Shown: positions 1 through 14,587, counted from the stretch's first letter. The stretch is DNA of 64,000 bases from Pseudomonas asiatica (GCF_009932335.1 NZ_BLJF01000003.1:1021001-1085000); one strand, 5' to 3'. Notes: generated by a model from the letters alone, not told the origin. A program made the numbers and translations.

Positions 1-1938
<1,938 letters not shown>

Positions 1939-1950
1939 GCAGTTGGAGCC

Positions 1951-1993
1951 GTGCTGGCTTCTTCGCGGGGTTGCCCGCGAATGAAGCCAGCAC
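1951..1993. repeat. REP-like palindrome after dapB
   Basis: Perfect 11-bp outer arms GTGCTGGCTTC / GAAGCCAGCAC enclose TCGCGGG/CCCGCGA, the core of the P. putida REP family. It lies 12 nt after the dapB stop. There is no T-run, so it is not a classical intrinsic terminator, but the RNA would form a very stable 3' stem. Confidence 0.75.
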
Positions 1994-2071
1994 AGATGTC
2001 AGCCTGTCGCATTGATGTGTTTTAGAGGCACATCCGCGGTAGACCGAAAACGCACTTTTCTGTAAGCTACA

Positions 2072-2094
2072 GCTTTAGTGTGTCCACTAAAAGC
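2072..2094 (+). promoter_or_regulatory. Stem-loop in carA leader, possible antiterminator partner
   Basis: GCTTTAGTG-TGTC-CACTAAAAGC forms a 9-10 bp hairpin with one bulge. Its 3' side plus the next base (AAAAGCG, 2089-2095) is complementary to the 3' arm CGCTTTT of the following terminator, so the two structures could be mutually exclusive. Seen in sequence; the switching role is inferred. Confidence 0.45.
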
Positions 2095-2120
2095 GCGCAG
2101 CGAATTGAATTCAGCACATG

Positions 2121-2159
2121 AAAGCGGGGTGACGTGTCCATACGTCACTCCGCTTTTTT
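2121..2159 (+). terminator. Intrinsic terminator in the carA leader (candidate attenuator)
   Basis: AAAGCGGGGTGACGT (2121-2135), 6-nt loop, ACGTCACTCCGCTTT, a continuous 15-bp stem with one G-T wobble ending in six T. It stops 45 nt before the carA start codon and 180 nt after dapB. It could simply end dapB transcription, but there is little room for a promoter downstream of it, which suggests attenuation control of carA. A four-codon ORF (ATG 2118) precedes and enters the stem. Confidence 0.8.
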
Positions 2160-2204
2160 GCAACCTGCGATCGCCCTTTCATGCTTGATTTACGGGAGGT
2201 CTTC

Positions 2205-3341
2205 TTGACAAAGCCAGCCATACTCGCCCTTGCCGACGGCAGTATTTTCCGCGGTGAAGCTATCGGTGCCGACGGTCAGACCGTTGGTGAGGTGGTATTC
2301 AACACCGCTATGACCGGCTACCAGGAAATCCTTACAGACCCTTCCTATGCGCAGCAAATCGTTACCCTGACCTACCCGCACATCGGCAATACCGGTACTA
2401 CCCCGGAAGACGCCGAGTCGAACCGCGTCTGGTCCGCTGGCCTGGTCATTCGTGACCTGCCGCTGCTGGCCAGCAACTGGCGTAACACCCAGTCGCTGCC
2501 TGAGTACCTCAAGGCCAACAACGTCGTCGCCATCGCCGGCATCGACACCCGTCGCCTGACCCGAATCCTGCGTGAAAAGGGCGCTCAGAACGGTTGCATC
2601 CTCGCCGGTGACAACATCAGCGAAGAAGCCGCCATCGCCGCTGCCCGCGCTTTCCCGGGTCTGAAGGGCATGGACCTGGCCAAGGTCGTTTCCACCAAGG
2701 AACGCTACGAGTGGCGCTCCAGCGTGTGGGAACTGAAGACCGACAGCCACCCGACCATCGAAGCCGCTGACCTGCCTTACCACGTGGTCGCCTTCGACTA
2801 CGGCGTCAAGCTGAACATCCTGCGCATGCTGGTTGCCCGTGGCTGCCGCGTGACCGTGGTGCCGGCCCAGACTCCGGCCAGCGAAGTGCTGGCACTCAAC
2901 CCGGACGGCGTGTTCCTGTCCAACGGCCCTGGTGACCCCGAGCCTTGCGACTACGCCATCCAGGCGATCAAGGAAATCCTCGAGACCGAGATCCCGGTAT
3001 TCGGTATCTGCCTGGGCCACCAGCTGCTGGCCCTGGCTTCTGGCGCCAAGACCGTGAAAATGGGTCATGGCCACCACGGTGCCAACCACCCGGTCCAGGA
3101 TCTGGACACCGGTGTGGTCATGATCACCAGCCAGAACCACGGCTTTGCCGTTGACGAGGCCACCCTGCCGGGCAACGTCCGCGCCATCCACAAGTCGCTG
3201 TTCGACGGCACCCTGCAGGGTATCGAGCGTACCGACAAGAGCGCGTTCAGCTTCCAGGGCCACCCTGAAGCGAGCCCAGGCCCGACCGACGTCGCGCCAC
3301 TGTTCGATCGTTTCATCGATGCCATGGCCAAGCGCCGCTGA
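2205..3341 (+). CDS. carA: Carbamoyl-phosphate synthase small subunit (glutaminase)
   Basis: Hydrolyses glutamine and channels ammonia to CarB to make carbamoyl phosphate for arginine and pyrimidine synthesis. 378 aa. N-terminal CPSase small-chain domain, then class I glutamine amidotransferase with the nucleophile Cys in FGICLGHQ and the catalytic HPE in GHPEASPGP. The start is TTG 2205 ([12 protein letters not shown]) with GGGAGG 5 nt upstream; an in-frame ATG at 2181 lacks such a site and would add eight residues not usual in the family. The leader contains a strong terminator hairpin. carB follows after 105 nt. Confidence 0.96.
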   Translation: MTKPAILALADGSIFRGEAIGADGQTVGEVVFNTAMTGYQEILTDPSYAQQIVTLTYPHIGNTGTTPEDAESNRVWSAGLVIRDLPLLASNWRNTQSLPEYLKANNVVAIAGIDTRRLTRILREKGAQNGCILAGDNISEEAAIAAARAFPGLKGMDLAKVVSTKERYEWRSSVWELKTDSHPTIEAADLPYHVVAFDYGVKLNILRMLVARGCRVTVVPAQTPASEVLALNPDGVFLSNGPGDPEPCDYAIQAIKEILETEIPVFGICLGHQLLALASGAKTVKMGHGHHGANHPVQDLDTGVVMITSQNHGFAVDEATLPGNVRAIHKSLFDGTLQGIERTDKSAFSFQGHPEASPGPTDVAPLFDRFIDAMAKRR

Positions 3342-3446
3342 GCATCCTGCTTCAAGGCCCCGGGCCGGCTTGCGCCGCGCCCGGAAGCGCCTGACCCAGA
3401 TTGTTCAAAGCGGCTTGCCGACTGACCCCGGATTTGAGTGACAACC

Positions 3447-6400
3447 ATGCCAAAACGTACAGATATCAAAAGCATCCTGATTCTCGGCGCTGGCCCGATC
3501 GTGATCGGCCAGGCCTGCGAATTCGACTACTCCGGCGCCCAGGCCTGTAAAGCCCTGCGCGAGGAAGGTTTCCGCGTCATCCTGGTGAACTCCAACCCAG
3601 CCACCATCATGACCGACCCGGCCATGGCCGACGCCACCTACATCGAGCCGATCAAGTGGCAGTCGGTGGCCAAGATCATCGAGAAAGAGCGCCCGGACGC
3701 ACTGCTGCCGACCATGGGTGGCCAGACTGCACTGAACTGCGCCCTGGACCTGGAGCGCCACGGCGTTCTGGAAAAGTTCGGCGTGGAAATGATCGGTGCC
3801 AATGCCGACACCATCGACAAGGCCGAAGACCGCTCGCGCTTCGACAAGGCCATGAAAGACATCGGCCTGGAGTGCCCGCGCTCCGGTATCGCCCACAGCA
3901 TGGAAGAAGCCAACGCCGTCCTCGAGCGCCTGGGCTTCCCGTGCATCATCCGTCCATCGTTCACCATGGGCGGCACCGGTGGTGGTATCGCCTACAACCG
4001 TGAAGAATTCGAAGAAATCTGCGCCCGTGGCCTGGACCTGTCGCCGACCAAGGAACTGCTGATCGACGAATCGCTGATCGGCTGGAAGGAATACGAGATG
4101 GAGGTTGTCCGCGACAAGAAGGACAACTGCATCATCGTCTGCTCGATCGAGAACTTCGATCCGATGGGCGTGCACACCGGTGACTCGATCACTGTCGCCC
4201 CGGCACAGACCCTGACTGACAAGGAATACCAGATCATGCGCAACGCCTCCCTGGCGGTGCTGCGTGAAATCGGTGTTGAAACCGGCGGTTCCAACGTGCA
4301 GTTCGGTATCTGCCCGAACACAGGCCGCATGGTCGTGATCGAGATGAACCCGCGCGTTTCGCGTTCCTCGGCGCTGGCCTCCAAGGCCACTGGCTTCCCG
4401 ATCGCCAAGATCGCTGCCAAGCTGGCTGTCGGCTACACCCTCGACGAACTGCAGAACGACATCACCGGCGGCCGCACCCCGGCGTCCTTCGAGCCGTCGA
4501 TCGACTACGTCGTCACCAAGCTGCCGCGCTTCGCCTTCGAGAAATTCCCGAAAGCCGACGCCCGCCTGACCACCCAGATGAAGTCCGTGGGTGAAGTCAT
4601 GGCCATCGGCCGTACCTTCCAGGAGTCTCTGCAGAAAGCTCTGCGCGGCCTGGAAGTCGGCGCCTGCGGCCTCGACCCGAAAGTCGACCTGGCCAACCCC
4701 GAAGCCAGCAGCATCCTCAAGCGCGAGCTGACCGTACCGGGCGCCGAGCGTATCTGGTACGTGGCTGACGCCATGCGTGCCGGCATGACCTGCGAGCAGA
4801 TCTTCGACCTGACCGGCATCGACATGTGGTTCCTGGTGCAGATGGAAGACCTGATCAAGGAAGAAGAGAAGGTCAAGACCCTGGCCCTGTCGTCGATCGA
4901 CAAGGACTACATGCTGCGCCTCAAGCGCAAGGGCTTCTCTGACCAGCGCCTGGCCAAGCTGTTGGGTATCACCGACAAGAACCTGCGCCGTCACCGCCAC
5001 AAGCTGGAAGTGTTCCCGGTGTACAAGCGCGTCGACACCTGCGCTGCTGAATTCGCTACCGACACCGCCTACCTGTACTCCACCTACGAGGAAGAGTGCG
5101 AGGCCAACCCGTCGACCCGCGACAAGATCATGATCCTGGGTGGCGGCCCTAACCGTATCGGCCAGGGTATCGAGTTCGACTACTGCTGCGTACACGCCGC
5201 ACTGGCGCTGCGTGAAGACGGTTACGAGACCATCATGGTCAACTGCAACCCGGAAACCGTCTCCACCGACTACGACACATCCGACCGCCTGTACTTCGAG
5301 CCGCTGACCCTGGAAGACGTGCTGGAAGTGTGCCGTGTCGAGAAGCCGAAAGGCGTGATCGTCCACTACGGTGGCCAGACCCCGCTGAAACTGGCCCGCG
5401 CCCTGGAAGAAGCCGGCGTACCGATCATCGGTACCAGCCCGGATGCCATCGACCGCGCTGAAGACCGCGAGCGCTTCCAGCAGATGGTTCAGCGCCTGAA
5501 CCTGCTGCAGCCGCCAAATGCCACCGTGCGCAGCGAAGAAGAAGCCATCAGCGCTGCTGGCGGCATCGGCTATCCGCTGGTAGTGCGCCCGTCCTACGTA
5601 CTGGGCGGCCGTGCCATGGAAATCGTCTACGAGCTGGACGAGCTCAAGCGCTACCTGCGCGAAGCCGTGCAGGTGTCCAACGACAGCCCTGTACTGCTCG
5701 ACCACTTCCTCAACTGCGCCATCGAGATGGACGTGGATGCGGTGTGCGACGGCACCGATGTGGTGATCGGCGCCATCATGCAGCACATCGAGCAAGCCGG
5801 CGTTCACTCCGGTGACTCGGCGTGCTCGCTGCCACCTTACTCGCTGAGCAAGGAAGTGCAGGACGAAGTCCGCGTACAGGTCAAGAAAATGGCCCTGGAA
5901 CTGGGCGTGGTCGGCCTGATGAACGTGCAGCTGGCCCTGCAGGGCGACAAGATCTACGTCATCGAAGTCAACCCGCGCGCTTCGCGTACCGTGCCGTTCG
6001 TCTCCAAGTGCATCGGCACCTCCCTGGCGATGATCGCGGCCCGCGTCATGGCCGGCAAAACCCTGAAAGAGCTGGGCTTCACCCAGGAAATCATCCCTAA
6101 CTTCTACAGCGTCAAGGAAGCCGTCTTCCCGTTCGCCAAGTTCCCGGGGGTTGACCCGATCCTCGGCCCTGAGATGAAATCGACCGGTGAAGTCATGGGT
6201 GTCGGTGACAGCTTCGGTGAAGCCTTCGCCAAAGCCCAGATGGGTGCCAGCGAAGTACTGCCGACCGGCGGTACCGCATTCATCAGCGTGCGTGACGACG
6301 ACAAGCCGCAAGTGGCTGGCGTTGCCCGCGACCTGATTGCCCTGGGCTTCGAAGTGGTCGCCACTGCCGGCACCGCCAAGGTTATCGAGGCGGCCGGCCT

Positions 6401-6668
6401 TAAAGTGCGCCGCGTGAACAAGGTGACCGAGGGTCGCCCGCACGTGGTCGACATGATCAAGAACGACGAGGTGTCGCTGATCATCAACACCACCGAAGGC
6501 CGCCAGTCGATCGCCGATTCCTACTCGATTCGTCGCAATGCGCTGCAGCACAAAATTTACTGCACCACCACCATTGCGGCCGGTGAAGCCATCTGCGAGG
6601 CGCTGAAATTTGGTCCGGAAAAGACCGTTCGTCGCCTGCAGGATCTGCATGCAGGACTGAAAGCATGA
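3447..6668 (+). CDS. carB: Carbamoyl-phosphate synthase large subunit
   Basis: 1073 aa; makes carbamoyl phosphate from bicarbonate, ammonia (from CarA) and two ATP. Shows the internal duplication typical of the family: two ATP-grasp halves, each opening with a similar segment ([14 protein letters not shown] near residue 10, [14 protein letters not shown] near 560), then the C-terminal MGS-like allosteric domain ([14 protein letters not shown], near 950). Start ATG 3447 ([10 protein letters not shown]); a GTG three codons upstream is also in frame. The stop overlaps greA by 4 nt (ATGA), so greA is translationally coupled. Confidence 0.97.
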   Translation: MPKRTDIKSILILGAGPIVIGQACEFDYSGAQACKALREEGFRVILVNSNPATIMTDPAMADATYIEPIKWQSVAKIIEKERPDALLPTMGGQTALNCALDLERHGVLEKFGVEMIGANADTIDKAEDRSRFDKAMKDIGLECPRSGIAHSMEEANAVLERLGFPCIIRPSFTMGGTGGGIAYNREEFEEICARGLDLSPTKELLIDESLIGWKEYEMEVVRDKKDNCIIVCSIENFDPMGVHTGDSITVAPAQTLTDKEYQIMRNASLAVLREIGVETGGSNVQFGICPNTGRMVVIEMNPRVSRSSALASKATGFPIAKIAAKLAVGYTLDELQNDITGGRTPASFEPSIDYVVTKLPRFAFEKFPKADARLTTQMKSVGEVMAIGRTFQESLQKALRGLEVGACGLDPKVDLANPEASSILKRELTVPGAERIWYVADAMRAGMTCEQIFDLTGIDMWFLVQMEDLIKEEEKVKTLALSSIDKDYMLRLKRKGFSDQRLAKLLGITDKNLRRHRHKLEVFPVYKRVDTCAAEFATDTAYLYSTYEEECEANPSTRDKIMILGGGPNRIGQGIEFDYCCVHAALALREDGYETIMVNCNPETVSTDYDTSDRLYFEPLTLEDVLEVCRVEKPKGVIVHYGGQTPLKLARALEEAGVPIIGTSPDAIDRAEDRERFQQMVQRLNLLQPPNATVRSEEEAISAAGGIGYPLVVRPSYVLGGRAMEIVYELDELKRYLREAVQVSNDSPVLLDHFLNCAIEMDVDAVCDGTDVVIGAIMQHIEQAGVHSGDSACSLPPYSLSKEVQDEVRVQVKKMALELGVVGLMNVQLALQGDKIYVIEVNPRASRTVPFVSKCIGTSLAMIAARVMAGKTLKELGFTQEIIPNFYSVKEAVFPFAKFPGVDPILGPEMKSTGEVMGVGDSFGEAFAKAQMGASEVLPTGGTAFISVRDDDKPQVAGVARDLIALGFEVVATAGTAKVIEAAGLKVRRVNKVTEGRPHVVDMIKNDEVSLIINTTEGRQSIADSYSIRRNALQHKIYCTTTIAAGEAICEALKFGPEKTVRRLQDLHAGLKA

Positions 6669-7147
6669 GCATTACCAAGTACCCGATGACCGTCCAGGGC
6701 GCTCGCGCCCTGGAAGAGGAGCTGCTCTTCCTGAGCAAGACCGAGCGCCCGCGCCTGAGCCAGGCCATTGGTGAAGCGCGCGAACTGGGTGACCTGAAGG
6801 AAAATGCCGAATACCACGCTGCTCGTGAAGAGCAGGGCATGGTCGAGGCCCGTATCCGCGATATCGAAGGTCGTCTGCAGAACTCGGTGGTGATCGACGT
6901 GACCACCATCCCTCACACCGGCAAGGTGATTTTCGGTACCACCGTGGTACTGGCCAACACCGAAACCGATGAAGAGGTGTCCTATCAGATCGTCGGCGAG
7001 GATGAAGCCGACGTGAAACAGGGCAAGCTCTCGAGCGGAGCGCCGATTGCCCGTGCCATCATCGGCAAGGAAGAAGGTGATACTGTCGTCGTCAAGACGC
7101 CTAGCGGCGCGGTCGAGTACGAGATTGTCGAAGTCAAGCACATCTGA
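6665..7147 (+). CDS. greA: Transcription elongation factor GreA
   Basis: 160 aa. Enters the RNA polymerase secondary channel and stimulates cleavage of backtracked RNA. N-terminal coiled coil with the acidic tip [16 protein letters not shown], then the C-terminal FKBP-like domain ending [11 protein letters not shown]. The start ATG is inside the carB stop (ATGA). Its placement behind carAB is conserved in pseudomonads and ties an RNA polymerase factor to pyrimidine-synthesis transcripts. Confidence 0.97.
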   Translation: MSITKYPMTVQGARALEEELLFLSKTERPRLSQAIGEARELGDLKENAEYHAAREEQGMVEARIRDIEGRLQNSVVIDVTTIPHTGKVIFGTTVVLANTETDEEVSYQIVGEDEADVKQGKLSSGAPIARAIIGKEEGDTVVVKTPSGAVEYEIVEVKHI

Positions 7148-7565
7148 CCGGCGCCTGCGGGCGCCATCCCTCGAGGGGATCCTCTGGCAGCTGGCCCAGG
7201 TTTTCTGGGTCGGCGGCTTGTGGGTGTTTCACGTGGGGTTGGTGCCCGCGCTCAAGGTCAGTGGCCTGGCGCCGCTGCTGGTGCAGGATGTCGCCGGGCA
7301 GATCGACCGCTGGTTGATCGGCGTGGCGCTGCTTGGCTTGTTGACCCAGCTGGCAGTGCTGGCAAGGGTGGACGGCCTGTCGGCCTGGTGGCGGCAGTTC
7401 CGCGGCCAGATGCTGCTGCTCGGCTTCGGTGCCTGCGTGGGGTATTACACCTTGCGCTACGGTATGTCCGTTGGCGAGCGTTGGCAGCTGCTCTGTTTCC
7501 TGGTGCTGGGCTTTTCCGGCATCGTGCTGGTTGCCCAGCCGGTTCCGGTCAAGGTGCGCCGCTAA
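7125..7565 (+). CDS. DUF4149 family inner-membrane protein
   Basis: Function unknown. The frame carries a DUF4149-like protein: [20 protein letters not shown], then helices around [31 protein letters not shown] and [19 protein letters not shown], i.e. four membrane segments. The start is uncertain: no ATG or GTG precedes the first helix after the greA stop. TTG 7125 (overlapping greA by 23 nt) is used here; CTG 7155 and upstream codons inside greA are alternatives. It ends at a REP pair, convergent with yhbY. Confidence 0.75.
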   Translation: MSKSSTSDRRLRAPSLEGILWQLAQVFWVGGLWVFHVGLVPALKVSGLAPLLVQDVAGQIDRWLIGVALLGLLTQLAVLARVDGLSAWWRQFRGQMLLLGFGACVGYYTLRYGMSVGERWQLLCFLVLGFSGIVLVAQPVPVKVRR

Positions 7566-7581
7566 GCGGCTCGAGATCGCT

Positions 7582-7699
7582 GGGGCCGCTTCGCGGCCCA
7601 TCGCCGGCAAGCCGGCTCCCACACCGACCGCATCGAATTCAGGCCATGCGCCGTACCTGTGGGAGCTGGCTTGCCGGCGATGGGCTGCGCAGCAGCCCC
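7582..7699. repeat. Inverted pair of REP elements
   Basis: Two copies of a unit with core CGCCGGCAAGCCGGCTCCCACA face each other, separated by about 36 nt, with outer GGGGCCGC-type stems. It lies between the convergent DUF4149 gene and yhbY, where it could act as a bidirectional 3'-end stem. Confidence 0.8.
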
Positions 7700-7706
7700 T
7701 TTGCCG

Positions 7707-8015
7707 TTACTTGTAACGGTGGATATTGGACAGTTGCTTGTTCGGCTGTGGGTTCTTGCGGTAGATCAGCGCTTTCTTGCCGATGGTCTGCACCAGTTCG
7801 GCACGGCCGGCCTTGCACAGTTCGGCAATGGTCTCGGCGCGCTCTTCGCGGTCTTCCGAGCGAATTTCGACCTTGATCAGCTCATGGTCGACCAAGGCGC
7901 GCTCCAGTTCGGCGATGACGCCTTCATTCAAACCGTTGCCAGCGACGATCAGGACCGGCTTCAGGTCATGACCAATGGACTTGTATTGCTTCTTCTGCTC
8001 GTTATTGAGCGGCAT
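7707..8015 (-). CDS. yhbY: YhbY family ribosome-assembly RNA-binding protein
   Basis: 102-aa CRM-domain protein; relatives associate with pre-50S ribosomal particles. MPLNNEQKKQYKSIGHDLKP opens the domain; the CRM signature GLNEGVIAELERAL and a basic C-terminus (KKALIYRKNPQPNKQ) are visible. ATG 8015 has an AAGGG site upstream; a longer reading with 25 more N-terminal residues would run through the promoter region and is unlikely. Divergent from rlmE (103 nt apart), another 50S-related gene. Confidence 0.93.
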   Translation of the reverse strand: MPLNNEQKKQYKSIGHDLKPVLIVAGNGLNEGVIAELERALVDHELIKVEIRSEDREERAETIAELCKAGRAELVQTIGKKALIYRKNPQPNKQLSNIHRYK

Positions 8016-8117
8016 AATCTGACCCTTTCCGTCTGATTCTGTAAAATTGACCGGCATTTTACCCGAGGGCCACCGGCTCCGCCCAGTCAATCACGACGCA
8101 TATCATCGAGGTGCCCC

Positions 8118-8744
8118 GTGGTACAACGTTCCAAAAGCAGCGCAAACTGGCTGCGAGAGCATTTCAACGATCCTTTTGTGAAACAGGCACAAAAGGACGG
8201 CTACCGCTCGCGTGCGAGCTACAAACTGCTGGAGATCCAGGAAAAGGACCGGCTGATCCGCCCAGGTATGAGCGTGATCGATCTCGGCGCTGCTCCTGGT
8301 GGCTGGTCGCAGGTGACCAGTCGTCTGATTGGTGGCCAGGGCCGCCTGATCGCGTCCGACATCCTGGAGATGGACTCGATCCCCGATGTGACCTTCATCC
8401 AGGGCGATTTCACCCAGGATGAAGTGCTGCAGCGCATTCTCGAGGCCGTCGGCGATTCGCACGTAGACCTTGTGATTTCCGACATGGCCCCCAATATGAG
8501 TGGTACGCCTGCGGTGGACATGCCGCGTGCCATGTTCCTCTGCGAGCTGGCCCTCGATCTGGCAACCCGCGTGCTAAAGCCCGGCGGCGATTTCCTGATC
8601 AAGATTTTCCAGGGCGAAGGTTTTGACGTGTACCTCAAGGACGTGCGCAGCAAGTTCGACAAGGTACAGATGCGCAAGCCGTCGTCGTCGCGTGACCGTT
8701 CCCGCGAGCAGTACCTGCTGGGCAGGGGTTTCAAAGGGGCATGA
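8118..8744 (+). CDS. rlmE: 23S rRNA (uridine2552-2'-O)-methyltransferase
   Basis: 208 aa, also called FtsJ/RrmJ. SAM-dependent methylation of the A-loop U2552 in late 50S assembly. Seen: SRASYKL with the first catalytic Lys (K36), the SAM motif [14 protein letters not shown], the catalytic Asp in [13 protein letters not shown], and the Lys in [10 protein letters not shown] followed by a late Glu, matching the K-D-K-E tetrad of the family. GTG start with GAGG upstream. It precedes ftsH, the same pairing as in E. coli. Confidence 0.96.
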   Translation: MVQRSKSSANWLREHFNDPFVKQAQKDGYRSRASYKLLEIQEKDRLIRPGMSVIDLGAAPGGWSQVTSRLIGGQGRLIASDILEMDSIPDVTFIQGDFTQDEVLQRILEAVGDSHVDLVISDMAPNMSGTPAVDMPRAMFLCELALDLATRVLKPGGDFLIKIFQGEGFDVYLKDVRSKFDKVQMRKPSSSRDRSREQYLLGRGFKGA

Positions 8745-8938
8745 AAGGCGTGAAGCGTGGTCGCCGATAGTTATTTCCAATCGGCCGCCGCGTCAGGATC
8801 GTCCGAACTTCGTGTAGTCTTGCTTTCACAAAGGGTTACAGACGGTGCCTGCGGCTGCGTAGGTAATGTAGTAAGTTAGGGCGATGAATATCATGCGAGG
8901 AACGGCTGCGTCGTGCGCCGACCTCAGAGGGTAGCGAA

Positions 8939-10852
<1,914 letters not shown>

Positions 10853-10860
10853 GGGCATCT

Positions 10861-11712
10861 ATGAGCTCAGTGCAGTACCCGACCCGGTTGCCTTGCGGCA
10901 ACCGGGTTCTTGATTTGTCGCGTACCCATGTCATGGGTATTCTCAATATCACCCCTGATTCCTTCTCCGATGGCGGGCGCTTCAACCAGCGTGATGAGGC
11001 GTTGCGTCATGCCGAAGCTATGGTTGCCGCAGGTGCCACGCTGATCGACATCGGCGGAGAGTCCACGCGGCCGGGTGCGCGCGCGGTATCGGTGACCGAG
11101 GAGCTGGAGCGGGTAGCTCCCATGGTCGAGGCGATCAACAGCCGCCTCGATGTGGTCATCTCGGTCGATACCTCCACGCCAGCCGTCATGCGTGAATCGG
11201 CACGCCTCGGTGCAGGGTTGATCAACGACGTGCGTGCCCTGGAGCGCGATGGCGCCCTGGACGCAGCCGCGGATACCGGCCTGCCGGTGTGCCTCATGCA
11301 CATGCGTGGCGAGCCGGGTAACATGCAGGACGACCCGCATTACGAAGATGTGACCGCCGACGTTACGCGCTACCTTGAACAGCGAATGGTCGCCTGCGCC
11401 GCGGCGGGCATCGACGCAAACAGAATCATCCTTGATCCGGGCTTCGGTTTCGCCAAGACACTGTCGCACAATCTGAGCCTGTTCAAGCACATGGAAGCGC
11501 TCTATCGCCTTGGGCGCCCGCTGCTGGTGGGTGTTTCACGCAAGAGCATGATCGGCCTGACGCTGGAACGTCCGGTTGGCGAGCGGTTGTATGGCAGCCT
11601 TGCGCTGGCGGCGTTGGCCATGACCAAGGGGGCGAGCATCCTTCGTGTCCATGACGTGGCCGAAACCGTTGATGTGGTGCGCATGATCGCTGCGGTGCAA
11701 AACGCCGAATAA
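10861..11712 (+). CDS. folP: Dihydropteroate synthase
   Basis: 283 aa. Condenses 6-hydroxymethyl-dihydropterin diphosphate with p-aminobenzoate in folate synthesis; target of sulfonamides. Signatures: [15 protein letters not shown] and [11 protein letters not shown], with the phosphate-site DPGFGFAKT and VGVSRKS. It starts 8 nt after the ftsH stop and is followed 16 nt later by glmM, the conserved ftsH-folP-glmM cluster. The preceding pathway step, folK, is also in this window at 34995 but in another operon. Confidence 0.96.
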   Translation: MSSVQYPTRLPCGNRVLDLSRTHVMGILNITPDSFSDGGRFNQRDEALRHAEAMVAAGATLIDIGGESTRPGARAVSVTEELERVAPMVEAINSRLDVVISVDTSTPAVMRESARLGAGLINDVRALERDGALDAAADTGLPVCLMHMRGEPGNMQDDPHYEDVTADVTRYLEQRMVACAAAGIDANRIILDPGFGFAKTLSHNLSLFKHMEALYRLGRPLLVGVSRKSMIGLTLERPVGERLYGSLALAALAMTKGASILRVHDVAETVDVVRMIAAVQNAE

Positions 11713-11728
11713 GAACATTGGAGTCCCT

Positions 11729-13069
11729 ATGAGCAGAAAATACTTTGGTACCGACGGCATTCGTGGCCGCGTCGGCGAATACCCGATCACGCCTGACTTC
11801 ATGCTGAAGCTTGGCTGGGCGGCCGGCATGGCCTTCCGCAAGCAAGGCCACTGCCGAGTTCTGGTTGGCAAGGACACGCGTATCTCCGGCTACATGTTCG
11901 AGTCCGCACTCGAAGCCGGCCTGTCCGCGGCAGGTGCCGATGTGATGCTGCTCGGGCCGATGCCTACGCCGGCCATCGCCTACCTGACGCGTACCTTCCA
12001 CGCCGAAGCCGGCATCGTCATCAGCGCCTCGCACAACCCGCACGATGACAATGGCATCAAGTTCTTCTCGGGCCAAGGGACCAAGCTACCGGACGAAGTC
12101 GAGTTGATGATCGAGGAATTGCTCGATCAGCCGATGACCGTTGTCGAGTCGGGCAAGCTGGGCAAGGTTTCGCGCATCAACGATGCAGCCGGCCGCTACA
12201 TCGAGTTCTGCAAGAGCAGTGTGCCGACCAGCACCAGCTTCGACGGCCTCAAGCTGGTTGTCGATTGCGCCCACGGTGCCACCTACAAGGTCGCGCCAAG
12301 CGTTTTCCGCGAGCTGGGTGCCGAAGTGACCGTGCTGCATGCCCAGCCAGACGGCCTTAACATCAACGAAGGCTGCGGCTCGACTCACATCGAATCGCTT
12401 CAGGCAGCAGTGCTGGTAGGCCATGCCGACCTGGGCATTGCCTTTGACGGTGATGGCGACCGCGTGCTGATGGTCGACCACACCGGCGCCATCGTTGATG
12501 GTGACGAACTGCTGTTCATCATTGCTCGCGACCTGCAGGAGCGTGGCAAGCTGCAGGGCGGGGTGGTGGGCACGCTGATGAGCAACCTGGGCCTGGAGCT
12601 TGCGCTGAAGGAACTGGATATCCCGTTCGTGCGGGCCAAGGTCGGTGACCGTTACGTCATGGCTGAGTTGCTGGAGCGTGAGTGGCTGGTCGGTGGTGAA
12701 AACTCCGGTCACGTCGTGTGCTGCAATCACACCACCACTGGTGACGCGATCATCGCTGCGCTGCAGGTGCTGATGGCACTCAAGCGCCGTGGCGAAACCC
12801 TGGCCCAGGCTCGTCAGGCCCTGCGCAAGTGCCCGCAGGTGCTTATCAACGTGCGCTATGGCGCCAGCAAGGTCGACCCGCTGGAGCACCCGGCGGTCAA
12901 CGAAGCCAGTGCCAAGGTGACCGAGGCCTTGGCAGGCCGCGGCCGCGTGCTGCTGCGAAAATCCGGTACCGAGCCGTTGGTGCGGGTGATGGTCGAGGGC
13001 GAGGACGAAAGCCAGGTGCGTGCGCACGCAGAAGCGTTGGCCAAACTGGTCGGCGAAGTTTGTGTCTGA
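11729..13069 (+). CDS. glmM: Phosphoglucosamine mutase
   Basis: 446 aa. Interconverts glucosamine-6-P and glucosamine-1-P for UDP-GlcNAc, hence peptidoglycan and LPS. Phosphoserine loop [15 protein letters not shown] (Ser near 102), metal loop DGDGDR (near 245), sugar-binding loop GGENSGH and phosphate-binding [12 protein letters not shown] near the C-terminus. AUG preceded by TTGGAG. Same operon as folP. Confidence 0.97.
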   Translation: MSRKYFGTDGIRGRVGEYPITPDFMLKLGWAAGMAFRKQGHCRVLVGKDTRISGYMFESALEAGLSAAGADVMLLGPMPTPAIAYLTRTFHAEAGIVISASHNPHDDNGIKFFSGQGTKLPDEVELMIEELLDQPMTVVESGKLGKVSRINDAAGRYIEFCKSSVPTSTSFDGLKLVVDCAHGATYKVAPSVFRELGAEVTVLHAQPDGLNINEGCGSTHIESLQAAVLVGHADLGIAFDGDGDRVLMVDHTGAIVDGDELLFIIARDLQERGKLQGGVVGTLMSNLGLELALKELDIPFVRAKVGDRYVMAELLEREWLVGGENSGHVVCCNHTTTGDAIIAALQVLMALKRRGETLAQARQALRKCPQVLINVRYGASKVDPLEHPAVNEASAKVTEALAGRGRVLLRKSGTEPLVRVMVEGEDESQVRAHAEALAKLVGEVCV

Positions 13070-13081
13070 AGGCGCTTGCCA

Positions 13082-13110
13082 GCGCAGATAGGGTTGGGTA
13101 CTATCTGCGC
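13082..13110 (+). terminator. Stem-loop between glmM and tpiA
   Basis: GCGCAGATAG / CTATCTGCGC, a perfect 10-bp stem with a 9-nt loop, 13 nt after the glmM stop. The T-run is poor (CCACTTTG), so it may be a partial terminator or an RNA-stabilising stem. Confidence 0.5.
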
Positions 13111-13134
13111 CCACTTTGACCGACGAGGTAAAGC

Positions 13135-13890
13135 ATGCGTCGCCCTATGGTAGCTGGTAACTGGAAGATGCACGGTACCCGCGCTAGCGTCGCTGAGCTG
13201 ACCGAAGGCTTGAGAAATCTGGCCTTGCCGAGCGGAGTGGAAGTCGTTGTATTTCCACCGGCCTTGTTCATCAATCAAGTGATCGATGGTCTGGCAGGTA
13301 AGGAAATTACTGTCGGCGCACAGAATTCTGCAGTACAACCCGAACAGGGTGCGCTGACCGGAGAAGTTGCTCCGGAACAGCTGGTTGAAGCAGGCTGCAA
13401 GTTGGTGTTGATTGGTCATTCGGAGCGTCGCCAGGTCATTGGTGAAACCGACGAAGTGCTCAATCGCAAGTTTGCAGCGGCCCAGGCCAAAGGTTTGAAG
13501 CCAGTGCTTTGCATCGGGGAAACCCTTGAAGAGCGCGAGGCTGGCAAAACGCTCGAAGTTGTCGGGCGTCAACTAAGCAGTATCATCGAGGCATTCGGTG
13601 TTAAGGCTTTTGCCAATGCAGTAATTGCCTATGAGCCTGTATGGGCCATCGGTACCGGCCTTACGGCCACGCCACAGCAGGCCCAGGATGTGCACGCAGC
13701 CATCCGTAGCCAGTTGGCGGCAAAAGATGCTGAAGTGGCTGCGAAGGTGCAGTTGCTCTACGGCGGCAGCGTGAAGGCGGCCAATGCGGCCGAACTGTTC
13801 GGCATGCCGGATATCGATGGGGGGCTCATTGGTGGAGCTTCCCTGAACGCAGACGAATTCGGTGCAATTTGTCGCGCCGCAGGAAACTGA
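13135..13890 (+). CDS. tpiA: Triose-phosphate isomerase
   Basis: 251-aa TIM barrel interconverting DHAP and glyceraldehyde-3-P. Catalytic residues visible: Lys in AGNWKMHG, His in LIGHSERR, Glu in [11 protein letters not shown]; phosphate loop YGGSVKAAN and [13 protein letters not shown] at 13135 with GAGG upstream. It is followed 4 nt later by secG, a common arrangement in proteobacteria. Codon use is slightly more AT-rich than in the neighbours but not enough to suggest transfer. Confidence 0.97.
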   Translation: MRRPMVAGNWKMHGTRASVAELTEGLRNLALPSGVEVVVFPPALFINQVIDGLAGKEITVGAQNSAVQPEQGALTGEVAPEQLVEAGCKLVLIGHSERRQVIGETDEVLNRKFAAAQAKGLKPVLCIGETLEEREAGKTLEVVGRQLSSIIEAFGVKAFANAVIAYEPVWAIGTGLTATPQQAQDVHAAIRSQLAAKDAEVAAKVQLLYGGSVKAANAAELFGMPDIDGGLIGGASLNADEFGAICRAAGN

Positions 13891-13894
13891 ACAA

Positions 13895-14293
13895 ATGCTG
13901 GAAACAGTCATCGTTGTTTTTCATCTGTTGGCAGCGCTGTCGCTTGTAGTGCTGGTTCTGTTGCAACAGGGTAAAGGTGCGGAAGCAGGTGCATCTTTCG
14001 GCGCGGGTGCTTCAAATACCGTGTTCGGGAGCCAGGGTTCTGCAACGTTTCTGAGTAAATTAACTGCTATACTCGCTGCCACTTTCTTTTTGACAGCACT
14101 TGGGTTAGGATACTTCGCGAAGCAACAAGCTCACCAGCTTAGCCAAGCAGGTCTTCCAGATCCAGCAGTGCTAGAAGTGAAAGAGCCGCAGAAACCGGCA
14201 GTTAATGATGATGTACCGGTGCTCCAGCAGCAGAAGAGCGAAACCACTCCTAACACGGGTGATGTACCTCCTCCGGCACAAGAGCAGAAGTAA
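13895..14293 (+). CDS. secG: Protein-export translocase subunit SecG
   Basis: 132-aa SecYEG component. Two membrane helices ([20 protein letters not shown] and [17 protein letters not shown]) around the conserved cytoplasmic loop [21 protein letters not shown], then a long hydrophilic Pro/Gln-rich tail typical of pseudomonad SecG. ATG 13895 has AGGA upstream (inside the tpiA end); an upstream reading from 13862 lacks support. tRNA-Leu follows 21 nt later, so secG and the tRNA may be co-transcribed. Confidence 0.95.
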   Translation: MLETVIVVFHLLAALSLVVLVLLQQGKGAEAGASFGAGASNTVFGSQGSATFLSKLTAILAATFFLTALGLGYFAKQQAHQLSQAGLPDPAVLEVKEPQKPAVNDDVPVLQQQKSETTPNTGDVPPPAQEQK

Positions 14294-14314
14294 CGGGTTT
14301 CAAGTAGTAGTATT

Positions 14315-14400
14315 GCCGAGGTGGTGGAATTGGTAGACACGCAACCTTGAGGTGGTTGTGCCCATAGGGTGTAGGGGTTCGAGTCCCCTTCTCGGTACCA
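14315..14400 (+). tRNA. tRNA-Leu (anticodon GAG)
   Basis: 86 nt including encoded CCA. Acceptor GCCGAGG pairs with TTCTCGGT (G1-T72 wobble); anticodon arm CAACC-TTGAGGT-GGTTG gives GAG; a long variable arm as expected for class II tRNAs; T-arm GGGG-TTCGAGT-CCCC. Reads CUC/CUU. Confidence 0.97.
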
Positions 14401-14412
14401 ATTAAAGCTTGA

Positions 14413-14436
14413 GAGCCCGCTTTAGCGGGCTTTCTT
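14413..14436 (+). terminator. Intrinsic terminator after tRNA-Leu
   Basis: AGCCCGC-TTTA-GCGGGCT followed by TTCTT, 13 nt after the tRNA-Leu CCA; ends the secG-tRNA-Leu transcript. Confidence 0.85.
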
Positions 14437-14500
14437 GCAGGTGAAGGTTCGGATTTGACCCTCAAGAGGGTTCGGTCTTATACTTTTGCCCCAGCTTTGT

Positions 14501-14577
<77 letters not shown>

Positions 14578-14587
14578 GCTTCAGCGG

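Noticed and set aside
3405..6650. Antisense open frame of 1081 codons opposite carB
   Set aside because: Exact mirror of a conserved gene in GC-rich DNA with strong third-position bias; no family resemblance and no ribosome site.
8745..8938. Heat-shock (sigma32) promoter upstream of ftsH
   Set aside because: No segment matched both -35 and -10 sigma32 boxes with proper spacing well enough to report.
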